Shown in pieces: positions 17,366 through 26,552 of a stretch of 64,000 nucleotides of DNA. The notes under the pieces are model-generated. The model worked only from the letters and a program-made list of their open reading frames with translations, did not search any database and was not told where the DNA came from. How positions within the stretch are numbered: position 1 is the stretch's first letter; each line of letters starts with the position of its first letter. Source of the DNA: UBA7985 sp002711265. GTDB taxonomy: Bacteria; Pseudomonadota; Alphaproteobacteria; UBA7985. A program made the position numbers and the translations under genes. The stretch spans positions 1 to 64,000 of the forward strand of contig CBFIBS010000015.1 in assembly GCA_965660945.1 (NCBI GenBank). The letters are read 5' to 3'.

Positions 17366-20038
17366 TTAGCCCAGCGCGCTGAGCCGGTCGAGCGCGGCCT
17401 GAATACCGACCTTAGCCTGCTCGGCCTCGGCCAGCTGGGCGCGGTTCTTGGCGATCACGTCCTCAGGCGCACGGGCGACGAAATTCTCGTTGTTGAGCAT
17501 GCCGTTGAGCTTGCCGATGGTTGCATCCTGCTTGCCCATTTCCTTGTTCAGCCGGTCGATCTCGGCGGAAATATCCAGCAGGCCTTCGAGCGGGATGACA
17601 AAGGTTGCTTCCTCGACCACCACCTGCGCCGCGCCCTTGGGCATATCCATGGACAGCGGCTCGATGCTCTCCAGCCGCGCCAGCTTGAGCAGCTGCTCGC
17701 GGTTGGTCGCGACCCGCGACAGGGTTTCTTCACTGGCGCCGCTGACGTACACGGCGACTTTAGACCCTGCGGGGATGTTCAGCTCGGCCCGCGCCGTGCG
17801 TACGGCGGAAATGGCACCGATCAGCCAGTCGATCTCAGCCACCGCCGCGCCGGTCTCAGCGGGCAGGTCGATCGCTTCGGGCCAGGGCGCGGTGATCAGC
17901 CGCTGGCCGCCCTTACCGGCGGCATTGGCGACGAATTGTTCGAACAGCGCTTCGGTGACAAAGGGCATGATCGGGTGCGCCAGATGCACCAGCCGGTCCA
18001 GCGCCCAGGCCATGGTCGCGCGGGTCTCGGCCAGCGCAGCCGTGTTTTCTGTATCGTAGAGCAGGGGCTTGGACAGCTCGATGTACCAGTCACAGAACTC
18101 GTGCCAGATGAACTGGTAGAGCGCCGAGGCCGCACCGTCGTAGCGGTAGCCTTCAAGCGCCTGATCCATGGCGGCGACGGTCTCGTTGACCCGGGTGACG
18201 ATCCACGCGTTGAGCGCCAGTTTGACGCCTGCCGGATTGAAATCAGCCGGGACGCTGGCTTCGTTCATTTCGGCAAAGCGGACCGCGTTCCAGAGCTTGG
18301 TGGTGAAGTTTCGGTAGCCCTCGACCCGGCTCTCGGCGAGCTTGATGTCCCGTCCGGGTGCCGCCAGCGCCGTCATGGTGAAGCGCAGAGCGTCAGCGCC
18401 GTACTTTTCGATCAGGTCGAGCGGGTCGATGACATTGCCCTTAGATTTGGACATTTTCTGCCCATACTGATCTCGGACCAGCGTGTGGATATAGACCGTG
18501 CGGAAGGGCACATCACCCATGAAGTGCAGGCCCATCATCATCATTCGGGCAACCCAGAAAAAGATGATATCCCAGCCGGTTACCAGCACGTTGCCGGGGT
18601 AGTACTTGGCCAGTTCCGGGGTCTTCTCCGGCCAGCCCAGCGTCGAAAACGGCCACAGCGCCGAGCTGAACCACGTGTCGAGAACGTCATCATCCTGCGT
18701 CAGCGCCGTGGCGCTGCCGTAGTGAGCATCGGCCTCGGCCTGCGCCTCTTCGACCGATTCAGCGACGAATACGGTACCGTCCGGGCCATACCACGCGGGG
18801 ATCTGGTGCCCCCACCACAGCTGCCGCGAAATGCACCAAGGCTGGATGTTGCGCATCCAGTGGAAGTAGTTGTCGGCGAAGTTCTCGGGCACGAATTTGG
18901 TCCGGCCGTCCTCGACCGCGGCGATGGCGGGCTCGGCTAGCTTTTGCGCGTTGGCGTACCATTGGTCGGTCAGCCACGGCTCGATCACCGTGCCCGAGCG
19001 GTCGCCGTGCGGGACCATGTGGCGGTGGTCATCAACCTTTTCCAGCAGGCCCAGCGCGTCAAGGTCGGCGACAACCCGCTTGCGCGCCTCGAACCGATCC
19101 AGGCCCTGATAGGGTGCAGGCACGGCATCGTTGAGGGTGCCGTCAGCGTTGAAGATGTTGATCATCTCGAAGCCGTTGCGCTTGCCGACCTCGAAGTCGT
19201 TGAAGTCGTGCGCCGGGGTGATCTTTACCGCGCCCGAACCGGTCTCAGGGTCGGCATAGTCATCGCCGGCAATGGGAATGAGACGACCGACCAGCGGCAG
19301 GTTGACGGTCTTGCCGATCAACGCCTGATAGCGCGGGTCTTCGGGGTGCACCACCACGCCGGTATCGCCCAGCATGGTTTCCGGGCGGGTGGTGGCAACG
19401 GTGATATGGCGTCCATCCTCGCCGTCAATGGGGTAGCGGAAGTGCCAAAGGTGACCGTCGATTTCCTTCTGTTCGACCTCAAGGTCGGAAATCGCGGTCT
19501 TGAGCTTGGTGTCCCAGTTCACCAGCCGCTTGTCCTTGTAGATCAGGCCCTCGCGGTAGAGCTGGACAAAAGTGGTTTTGACCGCCTGGCTCAGACCCTC
19601 GTCCATGGTGAAGCGCTCGCGCGACCAGTCCGGCGATGCGCCGAGGTAACGCAGCTGCTTGGTGATGGTGCTGCCCGACTCCTCGCGCCACTCCCACGCG
19701 CGGCGCAGGAACTCGTCCCGGCCGACATCCTGCTTGGTCAGGCCTTCGGCATCGAGCTTGCGGTCGATGATCGCCTGTACGGCGATACCGGCGTGGTCGG
19801 TGCCGGGCTGATGCAGCACGTCACGCTGGCGCATGCGGTAGTAGCGGATCAACACGTCCTGCAGCGTGAACGTCAGACCGTGCCCCATGTGCAGCGTACC
19901 GGTGACGTTCGGCGGCGGCATCATCACCGCATAGGGCTCACGGTCCGAGGCCGGGTCACAGGCAAAGGCGCCCGACTGTTCCCACTCATCGCGGTATTTG
20001 GCTTCGGCTGCGGCAGCGTCAAAGGTCTTATCGAGCAT
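17366..20038 (-). CDS. valS: valyl-tRNA synthetase
   Basis: Class I aminoacyl-tRNA synthetase that charges tRNA-Val. The HIGH-type motif is HMGH at residues 50-53 and the KMSKS motif is near residue 528, with the editing domain between them. A C-terminal coiled coil (about 820-885, INKEMGKQDATIGKLNG region) binds tRNA. The length of 890 aa is full. It follows the PopZ-like gene on the same strand, an arrangement seen in many alphaproteobacteria. Nothing is missing. Confidence 0.97.
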   Translation of the reverse strand: MLDKTFDAAAAEAKYRDEWEQSGAFACDPASDREPYAVMMPPPNVTGTLHMGHGLTFTLQDVLIRYYRMRQRDVLHQPGTDHAGIAVQAIIDRKLDAEGLTKQDVGRDEFLRRAWEWREESGSTITKQLRYLGASPDWSRERFTMDEGLSQAVKTTFVQLYREGLIYKDKRLVNWDTKLKTAISDLEVEQKEIDGHLWHFRYPIDGEDGRHITVATTRPETMLGDTGVVVHPEDPRYQALIGKTVNLPLVGRLIPIAGDDYADPETGSGAVKITPAHDFNDFEVGKRNGFEMINIFNADGTLNDAVPAPYQGLDRFEARKRVVADLDALGLLEKVDDHRHMVPHGDRSGTVIEPWLTDQWYANAQKLAEPAIAAVEDGRTKFVPENFADNYFHWMRNIQPWCISRQLWWGHQIPAWYGPDGTVFVAESVEEAQAEADAHYGSATALTQDDDVLDTWFSSALWPFSTLGWPEKTPELAKYYPGNVLVTGWDIIFFWVARMMMMGLHFMGDVPFRTVYIHTLVRDQYGQKMSKSKGNVIDPLDLIEKYGADALRFTMTALAAPGRDIKLAESRVEGYRNFTTKLWNAVRFAEMNEASVPADFNPAGVKLALNAWIVTRVNETVAAMDQALEGYRYDGAASALYQFIWHEFCDWYIELSKPLLYDTENTAALAETRATMAWALDRLVHLAHPIMPFVTEALFEQFVANAAGKGGQRLITAPWPEAIDLPAETGAAVAEIDWLIGAISAVRTARAELNIPAGSKVAVYVSGASEETLSRVATNREQLLKLARLESIEPLSMDMPKGAAQVVVEEATFVIPLEGLLDISAEIDRLNKEMGKQDATIGKLNGMLNNENFVARAPEDVIAKNRAQLAEAEQAKVGIQAALDRLSALG

Positions 20039-20132
20039 GTTTTTCAGCTTTGAAAACGGGGTCAGGATTCACCGAAAGGCACCACGAAGCACCTTTGGAT
20101 TCAACCGCCTATAGATGGAAGGAGCACTGCAC

Positions 20133-20798
20133 CTAGCGGGCCGGGTCGGCATCCGCTTTCTGTCGGTCGACCCAATCGTCGATAACACTGTGCAGGGTAG
20201 ACTTCAGCTGATCCCAGTCGATCGCCGTCGGGCCGGGCTTGGCCGAGGCCCCCGCCGCGCGGGGCGGGACAGGGTTTTCACTGACGTTGCGACGCACCGA
20301 GCGGACCGTGTGCCGGTTGGACTTTCGCAACTGAATTTCGAGTTCGCGCCCGGGCGGCTGCTCGGCAGTGCCTCGGTCGCCCCAGCGGTGTTCGGGTGAA
20401 ACCGGGCGGATCTCCGCCGCAGCCGATGCCGACATATTGACCGCGATGCTGGCGGGAACATCGGCATGGAGTGTGGCGGGCTTTGGTGCAGCTTCGGGGG
20501 TAACGGCCGGAACCGCTGCAGACCCCGTTGCCGACCCCGTTGCCAACGCGGGGGCCGCCTCTTCACGGGCCTTCAGCACCACCGGAACCGGCGGCAGTTT
20601 AGGACGGCGTGAGGGGGTGGCCAGTGGCATGGCGGTCGGCGGGGATGGCAAGGGCTGGAATCGCTTTGGGTGCCGGATCTGGGGCCGGGACGACCCAGCA
20701 GACGCCGTCCGCGCAGGCTCGGGGTCAGCGAAGGACTTCTTCACCGACATCAGCACCTGTTCGATGCTTGGTCCCCTGTCCTGATGACCTGTATCCAC
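20133..20798 (-). CDS. popZ: PopZ-like (DUF2497) polar organising protein
   Basis: The start is placed at GTG 20798 because the next residues, DRGPSIEQVLMSVKKSF, match the conserved N-terminal helix of the PopZ/DUF2497 family. Upstream in-frame sequence to 21047 is Cys- and Trp-rich and overlaps tolC, so it is not coding. The middle (about 40-150) is a Pro/Ala-rich low-complexity linker, as in PopZ. The C-terminal DWDQLKSTLHSVIDDWVDRQ helix is a shortened version of the multimerisation region. The total of 221 aa fits. In Caulobacter PopZ forms a polar matrix anchoring ParB. The position between tolC and valS supports the call; the ribosome binding site is weak. Confidence 0.72.
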   Translation of the reverse strand: MDTGHQDRGPSIEQVLMSVKKSFADPEPARTASAGSSRPQIRHPKRFQPLPSPPTAMPLATPSRRPKLPPVPVVLKAREEAAPALATGSATGSAAVPAVTPEAAPKPATLHADVPASIAVNMSASAAAEIRPVSPEHRWGDRGTAEQPPGRELEIQLRKSNRHTVRSVRRNVSENPVPPRAAGASAKPGPTAIDWDQLKSTLHSVIDDWVDRQKADADPAR

Positions 20799-20874
20799 AA
20801 AAAATACCCGTTGCAACGCCACTATTGCGAAGGGGCGCACACTATCCAACGGTCTGAAATCAGGGAAGAGTTTC

Positions 20875-22254
20875 TTAGCGGTCGTACAGCAGAGTCGCGA
20901 GATTATTGATTTTTCGGTTCTCGAACTCGCGCTCCGGCACATAATACCGCACAGGAAGCCGCAAATCACGGGCTGAAAGCAGTCCCATCGCTGCCACCAG
21001 ATTATATGCGCCCTGCACAACATCGACTCGGGCGTTGGATGCCGCAACCTGCGCAGCGGTAAGCGACTGCTGCGCCGAGATCACATCGGTACTAGTTTTG
21101 GTGCCCGCATCGCTCTCTGCCACTGCGCCGCGCAGCGACAGCTCGGACGCGGTGATCTGCGAGGACCGGGCCTGCCCCACCGCCTGTGCCGTCTGGAATT
21201 GTTGCCATGCGGCGATCACCTGCTGCTCGACAGAGGCCTGAGCGGCCGAAAGCTGCTCACGCAAGCGCCGGATGGCGATATCATCCTGACGAAGCTTGGA
21301 GTTAGAAACCTGCCGGTTACCATAGAGCGGCAGAGACAGCCCGAAGCTGGTCGAGAAATTGGTCGTACCGCCGCCGTTGAGGATGTCGGCAGAACGCTGC
21401 GCATTAAGGCCGATCTGGTAGCTAGGCTGGAGTTCGGCCGCCGTCACCTTTCGCTTGGCCTCAGCCTCCTGCAACTGCACCATGGCAAGCTCGACTGCCG
21501 GATTGTTCTTCATTGCCAATGCGCGTGCTTCGGCAAGGCTGGACGGCATATTGCCTGGCAAAGGTGGCAAGCTTACCCCGCTGGGCTCCGCACCGAAAAC
21601 CTGCCGATATACGGCGTTGGCGATGATCAGGTCGCCTGATGCCTGCTGGATCCCGGCGCGGGCCTCAGCGAGCGAGGCTGCGACTTCAGCGATTTGCGTG
21701 GTCGTCCCAATCCCGGCGTCATAGCGTGCCTGTGCAGCCTGCAGCTGATTTTCGAGCAGGGTCACGTTCCCGGACTGCAGGGACGTGCCCGACTGGGCCC
21801 GAATAACGGAGAGGTAGGTCTGGATTGCTGAGAGCAGGATCTGTTGCTCGCTCTGATCGTAGACGACCCAGCCCGCTTCGATCGACTTGCGGGTCTGAAC
21901 GACCCCCCCGGAGATGACCGGAGAGATCGTCTGGCTCAGCGATACCCCGCCCTGCAGGTTGCCAGACGAAGAGAAGTCGCCAGCGTCTTCAAGAATCTCG
22001 TTGTAGGATCGAGCGTAGGTCGTCTGCCAGCTCGATGAGACCTGCGGCAGAGCATTAGCTGCGACCTGATTGAAGATCTCGTTGCTGCTCTCTGCGGCAT
22101 AGCGGGCCGCCATCAGATCGTGACTGTTATTATACAGTTTAACGAGGGCCTGATTGAGCGAATCAGCATGCACCACTGGGGTGGCACAGGCCGAAAACAC
22201 GACTGTCAGACCTGCCACAGCAAGCCGACGCATGACTGGCGCCAGTTGCACCAT
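20875..22254 (-). CDS. tolC: TolC-family outer-membrane efflux protein
   Basis: Outer-membrane channel for type I secretion or efflux. A signal sequence is at residues about 8-30 (RRLAVAGLTVVFSACATPVVHA), followed by two repeats of the OEP domain rich in helical coiled segments such as EARAGIQQASGDLI and VEQQVIAAWQQFQTAQAV. The length of 459 aa is typical. A GGGGAT site precedes the ATG. The order with PopZ-like and valS genes downstream and the Pcm-like gene upstream is conserved in many alphaproteobacteria. The cysteine in the signal region could be a lipobox, but its context is weak. Confidence 0.9.
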   Translation of the reverse strand: MVQLAPVMRRLAVAGLTVVFSACATPVVHADSLNQALVKLYNNSHDLMAARYAAESSNEIFNQVAANALPQVSSSWQTTYARSYNEILEDAGDFSSSGNLQGGVSLSQTISPVISGGVVQTRKSIEAGWVVYDQSEQQILLSAIQTYLSVIRAQSGTSLQSGNVTLLENQLQAAQARYDAGIGTTTQIAEVAASLAEARAGIQQASGDLIIANAVYRQVFGAEPSGVSLPPLPGNMPSSLAEARALAMKNNPAVELAMVQLQEAEAKRKVTAAELQPSYQIGLNAQRSADILNGGGTTNFSTSFGLSLPLYGNRQVSNSKLRQDDIAIRRLREQLSAAQASVEQQVIAAWQQFQTAQAVGQARSSQITASELSLRGAVAESDAGTKTSTDVISAQQSLTAAQVAASNARVDVVQGAYNLVAAMGLLSARDLRLPVRYYVPEREFENRKINNLATLLYDR

Positions 22255-22384
22255 GTGTTAGATCCCCAATATCGCTTCTCATTATTATGCGACCAATATA
22301 GCGGGCCACTGGGGACTTGAGAAGAACGCTGGCCAAAAAAAGCACATTAATCGACGGGAAAATGCCGAAAGTGAGCCATCAGCC

Positions 22385-23068
22385 CTAAAAGCTGAATGAT
22401 CTAGGAGGATCGAACTCGGGCAAGGCTGGAATTGAGGCGTCAAAAATCGACTGCTGGCCTAGGTGATCGCCAACGCGGGTCCAGATCACGGTATTGCCGA
22501 AGCCTTCACCAGAGCCTGCCACCACAGCAATTGCACGACCACCCTGCTCAAGAAAATCCACGAGGTTGGCCGGCGTCTGCGCGATTGAACCGGCGAATAG
22601 GATGATATCAAAAGGTCCGTGCTCAGCAGCAGCCTGCAGAAGCGGGCCCTGCTCGATCACGACGTTGGTGATCCCCTGCTCTTCCAGTACCGCCGTCGCG
22701 GTCTCGGCGTGGCTGGACACGCTCTCTTCGGCAACCACCGTCCGGGCAAGCCGGGAGAGAACAGCGGCGGCGTAGCCGGTGCTGACGCCGACGACCAGGG
22801 CATGACTGCTGCCGTCCGGCTTCACAGCCTGCAGCATGCGAGCCAGCACGCGCGGTTCGATCACGCAGCGGCCGCCCTCCAGAGCGATATCGTCATCGAC
22901 GTAGGCAACGCTGCGCAGCGCCTCAGGCACGAAGTCTTCGCGCGCGACGGACTCGATCGCCTCGATCACCGCTTCACTGGTGACGTTGTTGGTGCGGATC
23001 TGCGAGTCCACCATCGACGCGCGGCGGGCGTCGTAACCGTTGTCCGAGGCTTTGCTGATCGAAGACAT
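22385..23068 (-). CDS. protein-L-isoaspartate methyltransferase-like protein
   Basis: SAM-dependent methyltransferase of the PCMT family. The N-terminal half carries MVDSQIRTNNVTSEAVI and DFVPE near residues 20-45, as in the alphaproteobacterial Pcm-like group found beside tolC. The glycine-rich SAM motif is altered to VVGVSTGYAAAVL rather than the usual EIGTGSGY. Because of this and the lack of a nearby surE, true isoaspartyl repair activity is uncertain. The start is ATG at 23068, 6 bases after AGGA, giving 227 aa. It precedes tolC by 130 bases on the same strand. Confidence 0.8.
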   Translation of the reverse strand: MSSISKASDNGYDARRASMVDSQIRTNNVTSEAVIEAIESVAREDFVPEALRSVAYVDDDIALEGGRCVIEPRVLARMLQAVKPDGSSHALVVGVSTGYAAAVLSRLARTVVAEESVSSHAETATAVLEEQGITNVVIEQGPLLQAAAEHGPFDIILFAGSIAQTPANLVDFLEQGGRAIAVVAGSGEGFGNTVIWTRVGDHLGQQSIFDASIPALPEFDPPRSFSF

Positions 23069-23209
23069 CCGAATTCCTGTCTCAGTGCTATTGTCTGCCC
23101 CGCCTTCTAGACCGACTTGGCCCGACACAGAAGCGCGAAAAACGCCCACCGCTTCTCAAATTTTGGCTGACCTCGGGGCAGAAGCAGGGGCCCGGCGACC
23201 GGCCAGCGC

Positions 23210-23635
23210 TCAGAGCGCGCCACGCGCCTCGTCCATGATCGCTGAAACCATGGATGCAAGACCGTTCTTGCGGGTCGGGCTGAGGTGCTCATCCAGCCCG
23301 ATTTCCGCGATGAAACGCGGCGGGTGATCGAGAATATCCTGCGCGGGCTGGTCGTCATAGACCCGCAGCATCAGGGCCACGAGTCCGCGCACGATGGCGG
23401 CATCAGAGGTGCCGCGCAGTTGCACACGGCCCTCATCGCTGCGCCCGCGCAACAGCCAGACCTGGCTCTGGCAGCCCTTGAGCAGATTGCCGTCCACCAT
23501 CTCCTCAGCGGACAGGGCCGGCAAGGCGTCCCCCATCTGGATGATATAGCGATATCGGTCCATCCAGTCGTCGAAGAGGGCGAAGTCGTCGATCAGTTCT
23601 TCCTGAAGCTCACTGATGGCGGGACGGTCAGTCAT
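23210..23635 (-). CDS. sufE: SufE sulfur-acceptor protein
   Basis: Accepts persulfide sulfur from a SufS-type cysteine desulfurase for iron-sulfur cluster assembly. The acceptor Cys55 is in LLKGCQSQVW, the family's active-site loop, and the flanking RYRYIIQMGDALPAL is also conserved. The length of 141 aa is normal; the protein is cytosolic. It is divergent from the BMP-type transporter gene. No other suf genes are in the window. Confidence 0.94.
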   Translation of the reverse strand: MTDRPAISELQEELIDDFALFDDWMDRYRYIIQMGDALPALSAEEMVDGNLLKGCQSQVWLLRGRSDEGRVQLRGTSDAAIVRGLVALMLRVYDDQPAQDILDHPPRFIAEIGLDEHLSPTRKNGLASMVSAIMDEARGAL

Positions 23636-23736
23636 GGAGTTTCAACCTCAAGGCTTCCAACGGGGATAACTTTTCAGATATTCTGCATCCGACTGCTGCA
23701 AAGGGCGCTGTTGAGCCTATGCAATTGTGTCAATCG

Positions 23737-23750
23737 TGATACACATATCA
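23737..23750. promoter_or_regulatory. operator-like inverted repeat upstream of the nucleoside transporter
   Basis: TGATA (23737-23741) and TATCA (23746-23750) form a perfect dyad around CACA. TGTGT (23726-23730) and ACACA (23741-23745) form an overlapping wider one. The site lies about 70 bases before the GTG start of the binding protein, a likely promoter position. A GntR- or LacI-type repressor is plausible, but none is encoded nearby. Confidence 0.5.
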
Positions 23751-23817
23751 GGTCGGCTGGTCACTCATGGCGCGGCCGAGCAGAAATAATTGTCTCAAAC
23801 TCTCGAGGGATAAAACC

Positions 23818-24816
23818 GTGAAACGTATTCTAGCGTTTGCCGTAGCAGCACTCTCTGTTGCAGGCACCGCAGCAGCGCAATTCCAGCCTGCTGTAATCTT
23901 CGACATGGGCGGTAAGTTCGACAAGTCCTTTAACGAAAGCGCCTACAACGGCGCCGAGCGTTTCAAGGCTGAAACCGGTATTGAATACCTGGAATTCGAA
24001 GTGACCGACCCGTCCCAGCGTGAAGGCGCTCTGCGTCAGATGGCTGAGCTGGGTGCAAACCCGATCGTGGTCATGGGCTTTGCTCAGGCCGACGCAATGG
24101 CTGTGGTTTCTGCTGAATTCCCAGACACCAACTTCGGCATCGTGGACGTAGGCTGGCTCGGCGGCGACAACATCCGCCAGTACGTCTACAAGGAGCATGA
24201 AGGTTCCTTCCTCGTTGGCGCGCTTGCTGCCATGGCGTCTGAGTCCGGCGTGGTATCCTTCGTTGGCGGCATGGAAATTCCGCTGATTGCCCGCTTCGCT
24301 TGCGGCTACAAGCAGGGCGTACAAGCTGTGAACCCTGACATCGAGGTTATCGTTCAGTACACCGGCACGACCCCTGCTGCGTGGAACGACCCGACCAAGG
24401 GCGCGGAAATCACCCGTAGCCAGTTCGACCGCGGGGCGGACGTTGTCTTTGCTGCTGCTGGCGGCACGGGCGTAGGCGTCTACCAGGCGGCTGCTGATGC
24501 CGGCAAACTGGCCATCGGCGTCGACTCCAACCAGAACTACCTGCACCCGGGCACGATGCTGTCCTCCATGGTGAAGCGCGTTGACAACGCTGTTTACGAC
24601 ACCTTCATGGCGTCGATGAACGACGAGTTCGTCGGTGGCGTATTCAGCCTTGGTCTGGCTGAAGAAGGCGTTGGCGCAGCGATGGACGAGTACAACGCTG
24701 AGCTGGTTTCCGCAGACATGATGGCGTCGGTTGCTGACTTCGAAGCAGCGATCATCGGCGGCAGCATCGCCGTTGGCGACCAGATGATGGACGAAGGTGC
24801 TTGCCCGAACCTCTAA
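23818..24816 (+). CDS. BMP-family nucleoside-type ABC transporter substrate-binding protein
   Basis: Periplasmic binding protein of the basic membrane protein (BmpA/PnrA) family, which binds nucleosides. GTG at 23818 is preferred as start: it follows GAGGGA by 7 bases and opens directly into the signal VKRILAFAVAALSVAGTAAA (cleaved near residue 20). The mature protein begins with AVIFDMGGKFDKSFNE, the family hallmark with ligand-contacting Asp and Phe. The length of 332 aa is normal. It is the first gene of the transporter operon and is followed by a strong hairpin. Ligand assignment to nucleosides rests on the cdd-deoA-deoB genes downstream. Confidence 0.9.
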   Translation: MKRILAFAVAALSVAGTAAAQFQPAVIFDMGGKFDKSFNESAYNGAERFKAETGIEYLEFEVTDPSQREGALRQMAELGANPIVVMGFAQADAMAVVSAEFPDTNFGIVDVGWLGGDNIRQYVYKEHEGSFLVGALAAMASESGVVSFVGGMEIPLIARFACGYKQGVQAVNPDIEVIVQYTGTTPAAWNDPTKGAEITRSQFDRGADVVFAAAGGTGVGVYQAAADAGKLAIGVDSNQNYLHPGTMLSSMVKRVDNAVYDTFMASMNDEFVGGVFSLGLAEEGVGAAMDEYNAELVSADMMASVADFEAAIIGGSIAVGDQMMDEGACPNL

Positions 24817-24867
24817 GGTCCGGATCACCACGTCACTGAAACCTCCTTCTGCCTGAGGGAGTTCGTA

Positions 24868-24900
24868 CCGCCGCTCCGGTCCTTCCGGGGCGGCGGCTTA
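24868..24900 (+). terminator. strong hairpin between binding-protein and ATPase genes
   Basis: CCGCCGCTCCGG (24868-24879) pairs with CCGGGGCGGCGG (24885-24896) around TCCTT, with one G-U pair. It is followed by CTTAATT. A 12-bp stem at this place would terminate part of the transcripts or protect the upstream message, giving excess binding protein. Confidence 0.75.
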
Positions 24901-25016
24901 ATTCAAGGGTAGGCCGCCAGCGCGCGGAGCCTCTCCCCCGTACCTGAATTTACAGCCAGCCCGCGAGGCAGGGTCATCGCTTCGCTGCCTGGCTTTGAGT
25001 TGGAGCGTTTGAGCCC

Positions 25017-26552
25017 ATGCGTGAAATCGCGATCGAGCTGTCCGGGATTTCCAAATCCTTCGGGCCGGTTCAGGCCAATAAAGAAATCAATCTTTCAGTT
25101 GAGAGCGGCACCATCCACGGCATCGTGGGTGAGAACGGCGCGGGCAAATCCACGCTGATGTCGATCCTCTACGGCTTCTACATGCCCGATGAGGGTTCCA
25201 TGCGGGTCTTCGGCGAGCCACTCGACTTCAACTCCTCGGAAAAGGCGATCGAAGCTGGCATCGGCATGGTCCACCAGCACTTCATGCTCGGCGAACCCTT
25301 TACCGTTCTGGAAAACATCATTCTCGGCGCAGAGGGCGGCTTCATGCTCTCCGGCGCCATGCGCAACGCCCGCGAAACCCTGCTCGACCTCTCAGAGCGC
25401 TACGGCCTCACCGTCAACCCGGACGCCGTCATCAGCTCCCTGCCAGTCGGCGTGCAGCAGCGCGTGGAAATCCTCAAGGCGCTCTACCGCGGCGCGAAGG
25501 TGCTGATCCTCGACGAACCCACCGGGGTGCTGACCCCACAGGAAGCCGACGCGCTGTTCGATATCCTGCGCTCGCTCAAGGAACAGGGCACCACCATTCT
25601 GCTGATCACCCACAAGCTGCACGAGATCATGGACGTTACCGACCGGGTTTCCGTGATCCGCCGTGGCGAGATGGTCGGCCACCGCGAGACCGCCCAGACC
25701 TCGCCGGAGGAACTGGCCGAAATGATGGTGGGCCGCAAAGTCCTGCTCGAGGTCGATAAGACCCCGGCGCAGCCGCGTGGAACCGCGCTGTCCGTCTCCG
25801 GCCTTAACCTCGTTGACGACCGCGGCGTACAGCGGCTGACAAATGTCTCGTTCGAGGTCAAAGCCGGTGAAATCTTCGGCGTGGCCGGGGTTTCAGGCAA
25901 CGGTCAGGCGCAGCTGCTCGAGGTTCTCAGCGGCATGGAGGCGCCCACCAGCGGCACCATCACCATCGGCGGCGAGCCGCTGGGCCGCACGCCGAACGAA
26001 GTCCGCCTGCAGTCCATGGGGCACGTCCCTGAAGACCGCCAGCACATGGGGCTGGTGACCGCCTTCCCGGCGTGGGAATCCGGCATTCTCGGCTTTCAGG
26101 CTTCCGCACTGTACTGCGATCGCGGCGCGATGAAGACCGGATTGATCAAGGAGGAGATGGGCCGATTGATGGAGAAGTTCGACGTCCGCCCGCCCAACCC
26201 CTTGCTCGGCACGGCTAAGTTCAGCGGCGGCAATCAGCAAAAGATCGTCCTCGCCCGCGAGATCGATAAGGCGCCCGACGTGCTGCTGGTCGGCCAGCCT
26301 ACGCGCGGGGTCGATATCGGCGCGATCGAGTTCATCCACCGCCAGATCATCGCCATGCGCGATGCCGGCACCGCGATCCTGCTGGTCAGCGTCGAACTCG
26401 AAGAAGTGCTGAGCCTTTCCGATCGCGTGGTGGCCATGTTCGACGGCTACTGCTCCGACGCCCACGTTACCGCCGATATGGACGAGCGTAGCCTCGGCCT
26501 GCTGATGGCCGGTGAATTCGACCGCACCCAGACCGGAGGCATGGCCGCATGA
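25017..26552 (+). CDS. nucleoside-type ABC transporter ATP-binding protein (two ATPase domains)
   Basis: Double ATPase subunit as in sugar and BMP-type nucleoside importers. The first domain has Walker A GENGAGKST (about 37-45) and Walker B VLILDEP. The second domain begins near residue 250 and has degenerate GVSGNGQAQ in place of Walker A and a signature SGGNQQKIV, with Walker B altered to VLLVGQPTRGVD; such degeneracy is normal in this family. The length of 511 aa is typical. The stop overlaps the next start by 4 bases (ATGA). It works with the two permeases downstream. Confidence 0.93.
   Translation: MREIAIELSGISKSFGPVQANKEINLSVESGTIHGIVGENGAGKSTLMSILYGFYMPDEGSMRVFGEPLDFNSSEKAIEAGIGMVHQHFMLGEPFTVLENIILGAEGGFMLSGAMRNARETLLDLSERYGLTVNPDAVISSLPVGVQQRVEILKALYRGAKVLILDEPTGVLTPQEADALFDILRSLKEQGTTILLITHKLHEIMDVTDRVSVIRRGEMVGHRETAQTSPEELAEMMVGRKVLLEVDKTPAQPRGTALSVSGLNLVDDRGVQRLTNVSFEVKAGEIFGVAGVSGNGQAQLLEVLSGMEAPTSGTITIGGEPLGRTPNEVRLQSMGHVPEDRQHMGLVTAFPAWESGILGFQASALYCDRGAMKTGLIKEEMGRLMEKFDVRPPNPLLGTAKFSGGNQQKIVLAREIDKAPDVLLVGQPTRGVDIGAIEFIHRQIIAMRDAGTAILLVSVELEEVLSLSDRVVAMFDGYCSDAHVTADMDERSLGLLMAGEFDRTQTGGMAA

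Noticed and set aside
20799..21047. Longer PopZ-like protein starting at 21047
   Set aside because: The extra part is Cys/Trp-rich, overlaps tolC, and the family signature begins just after GTG 20798.
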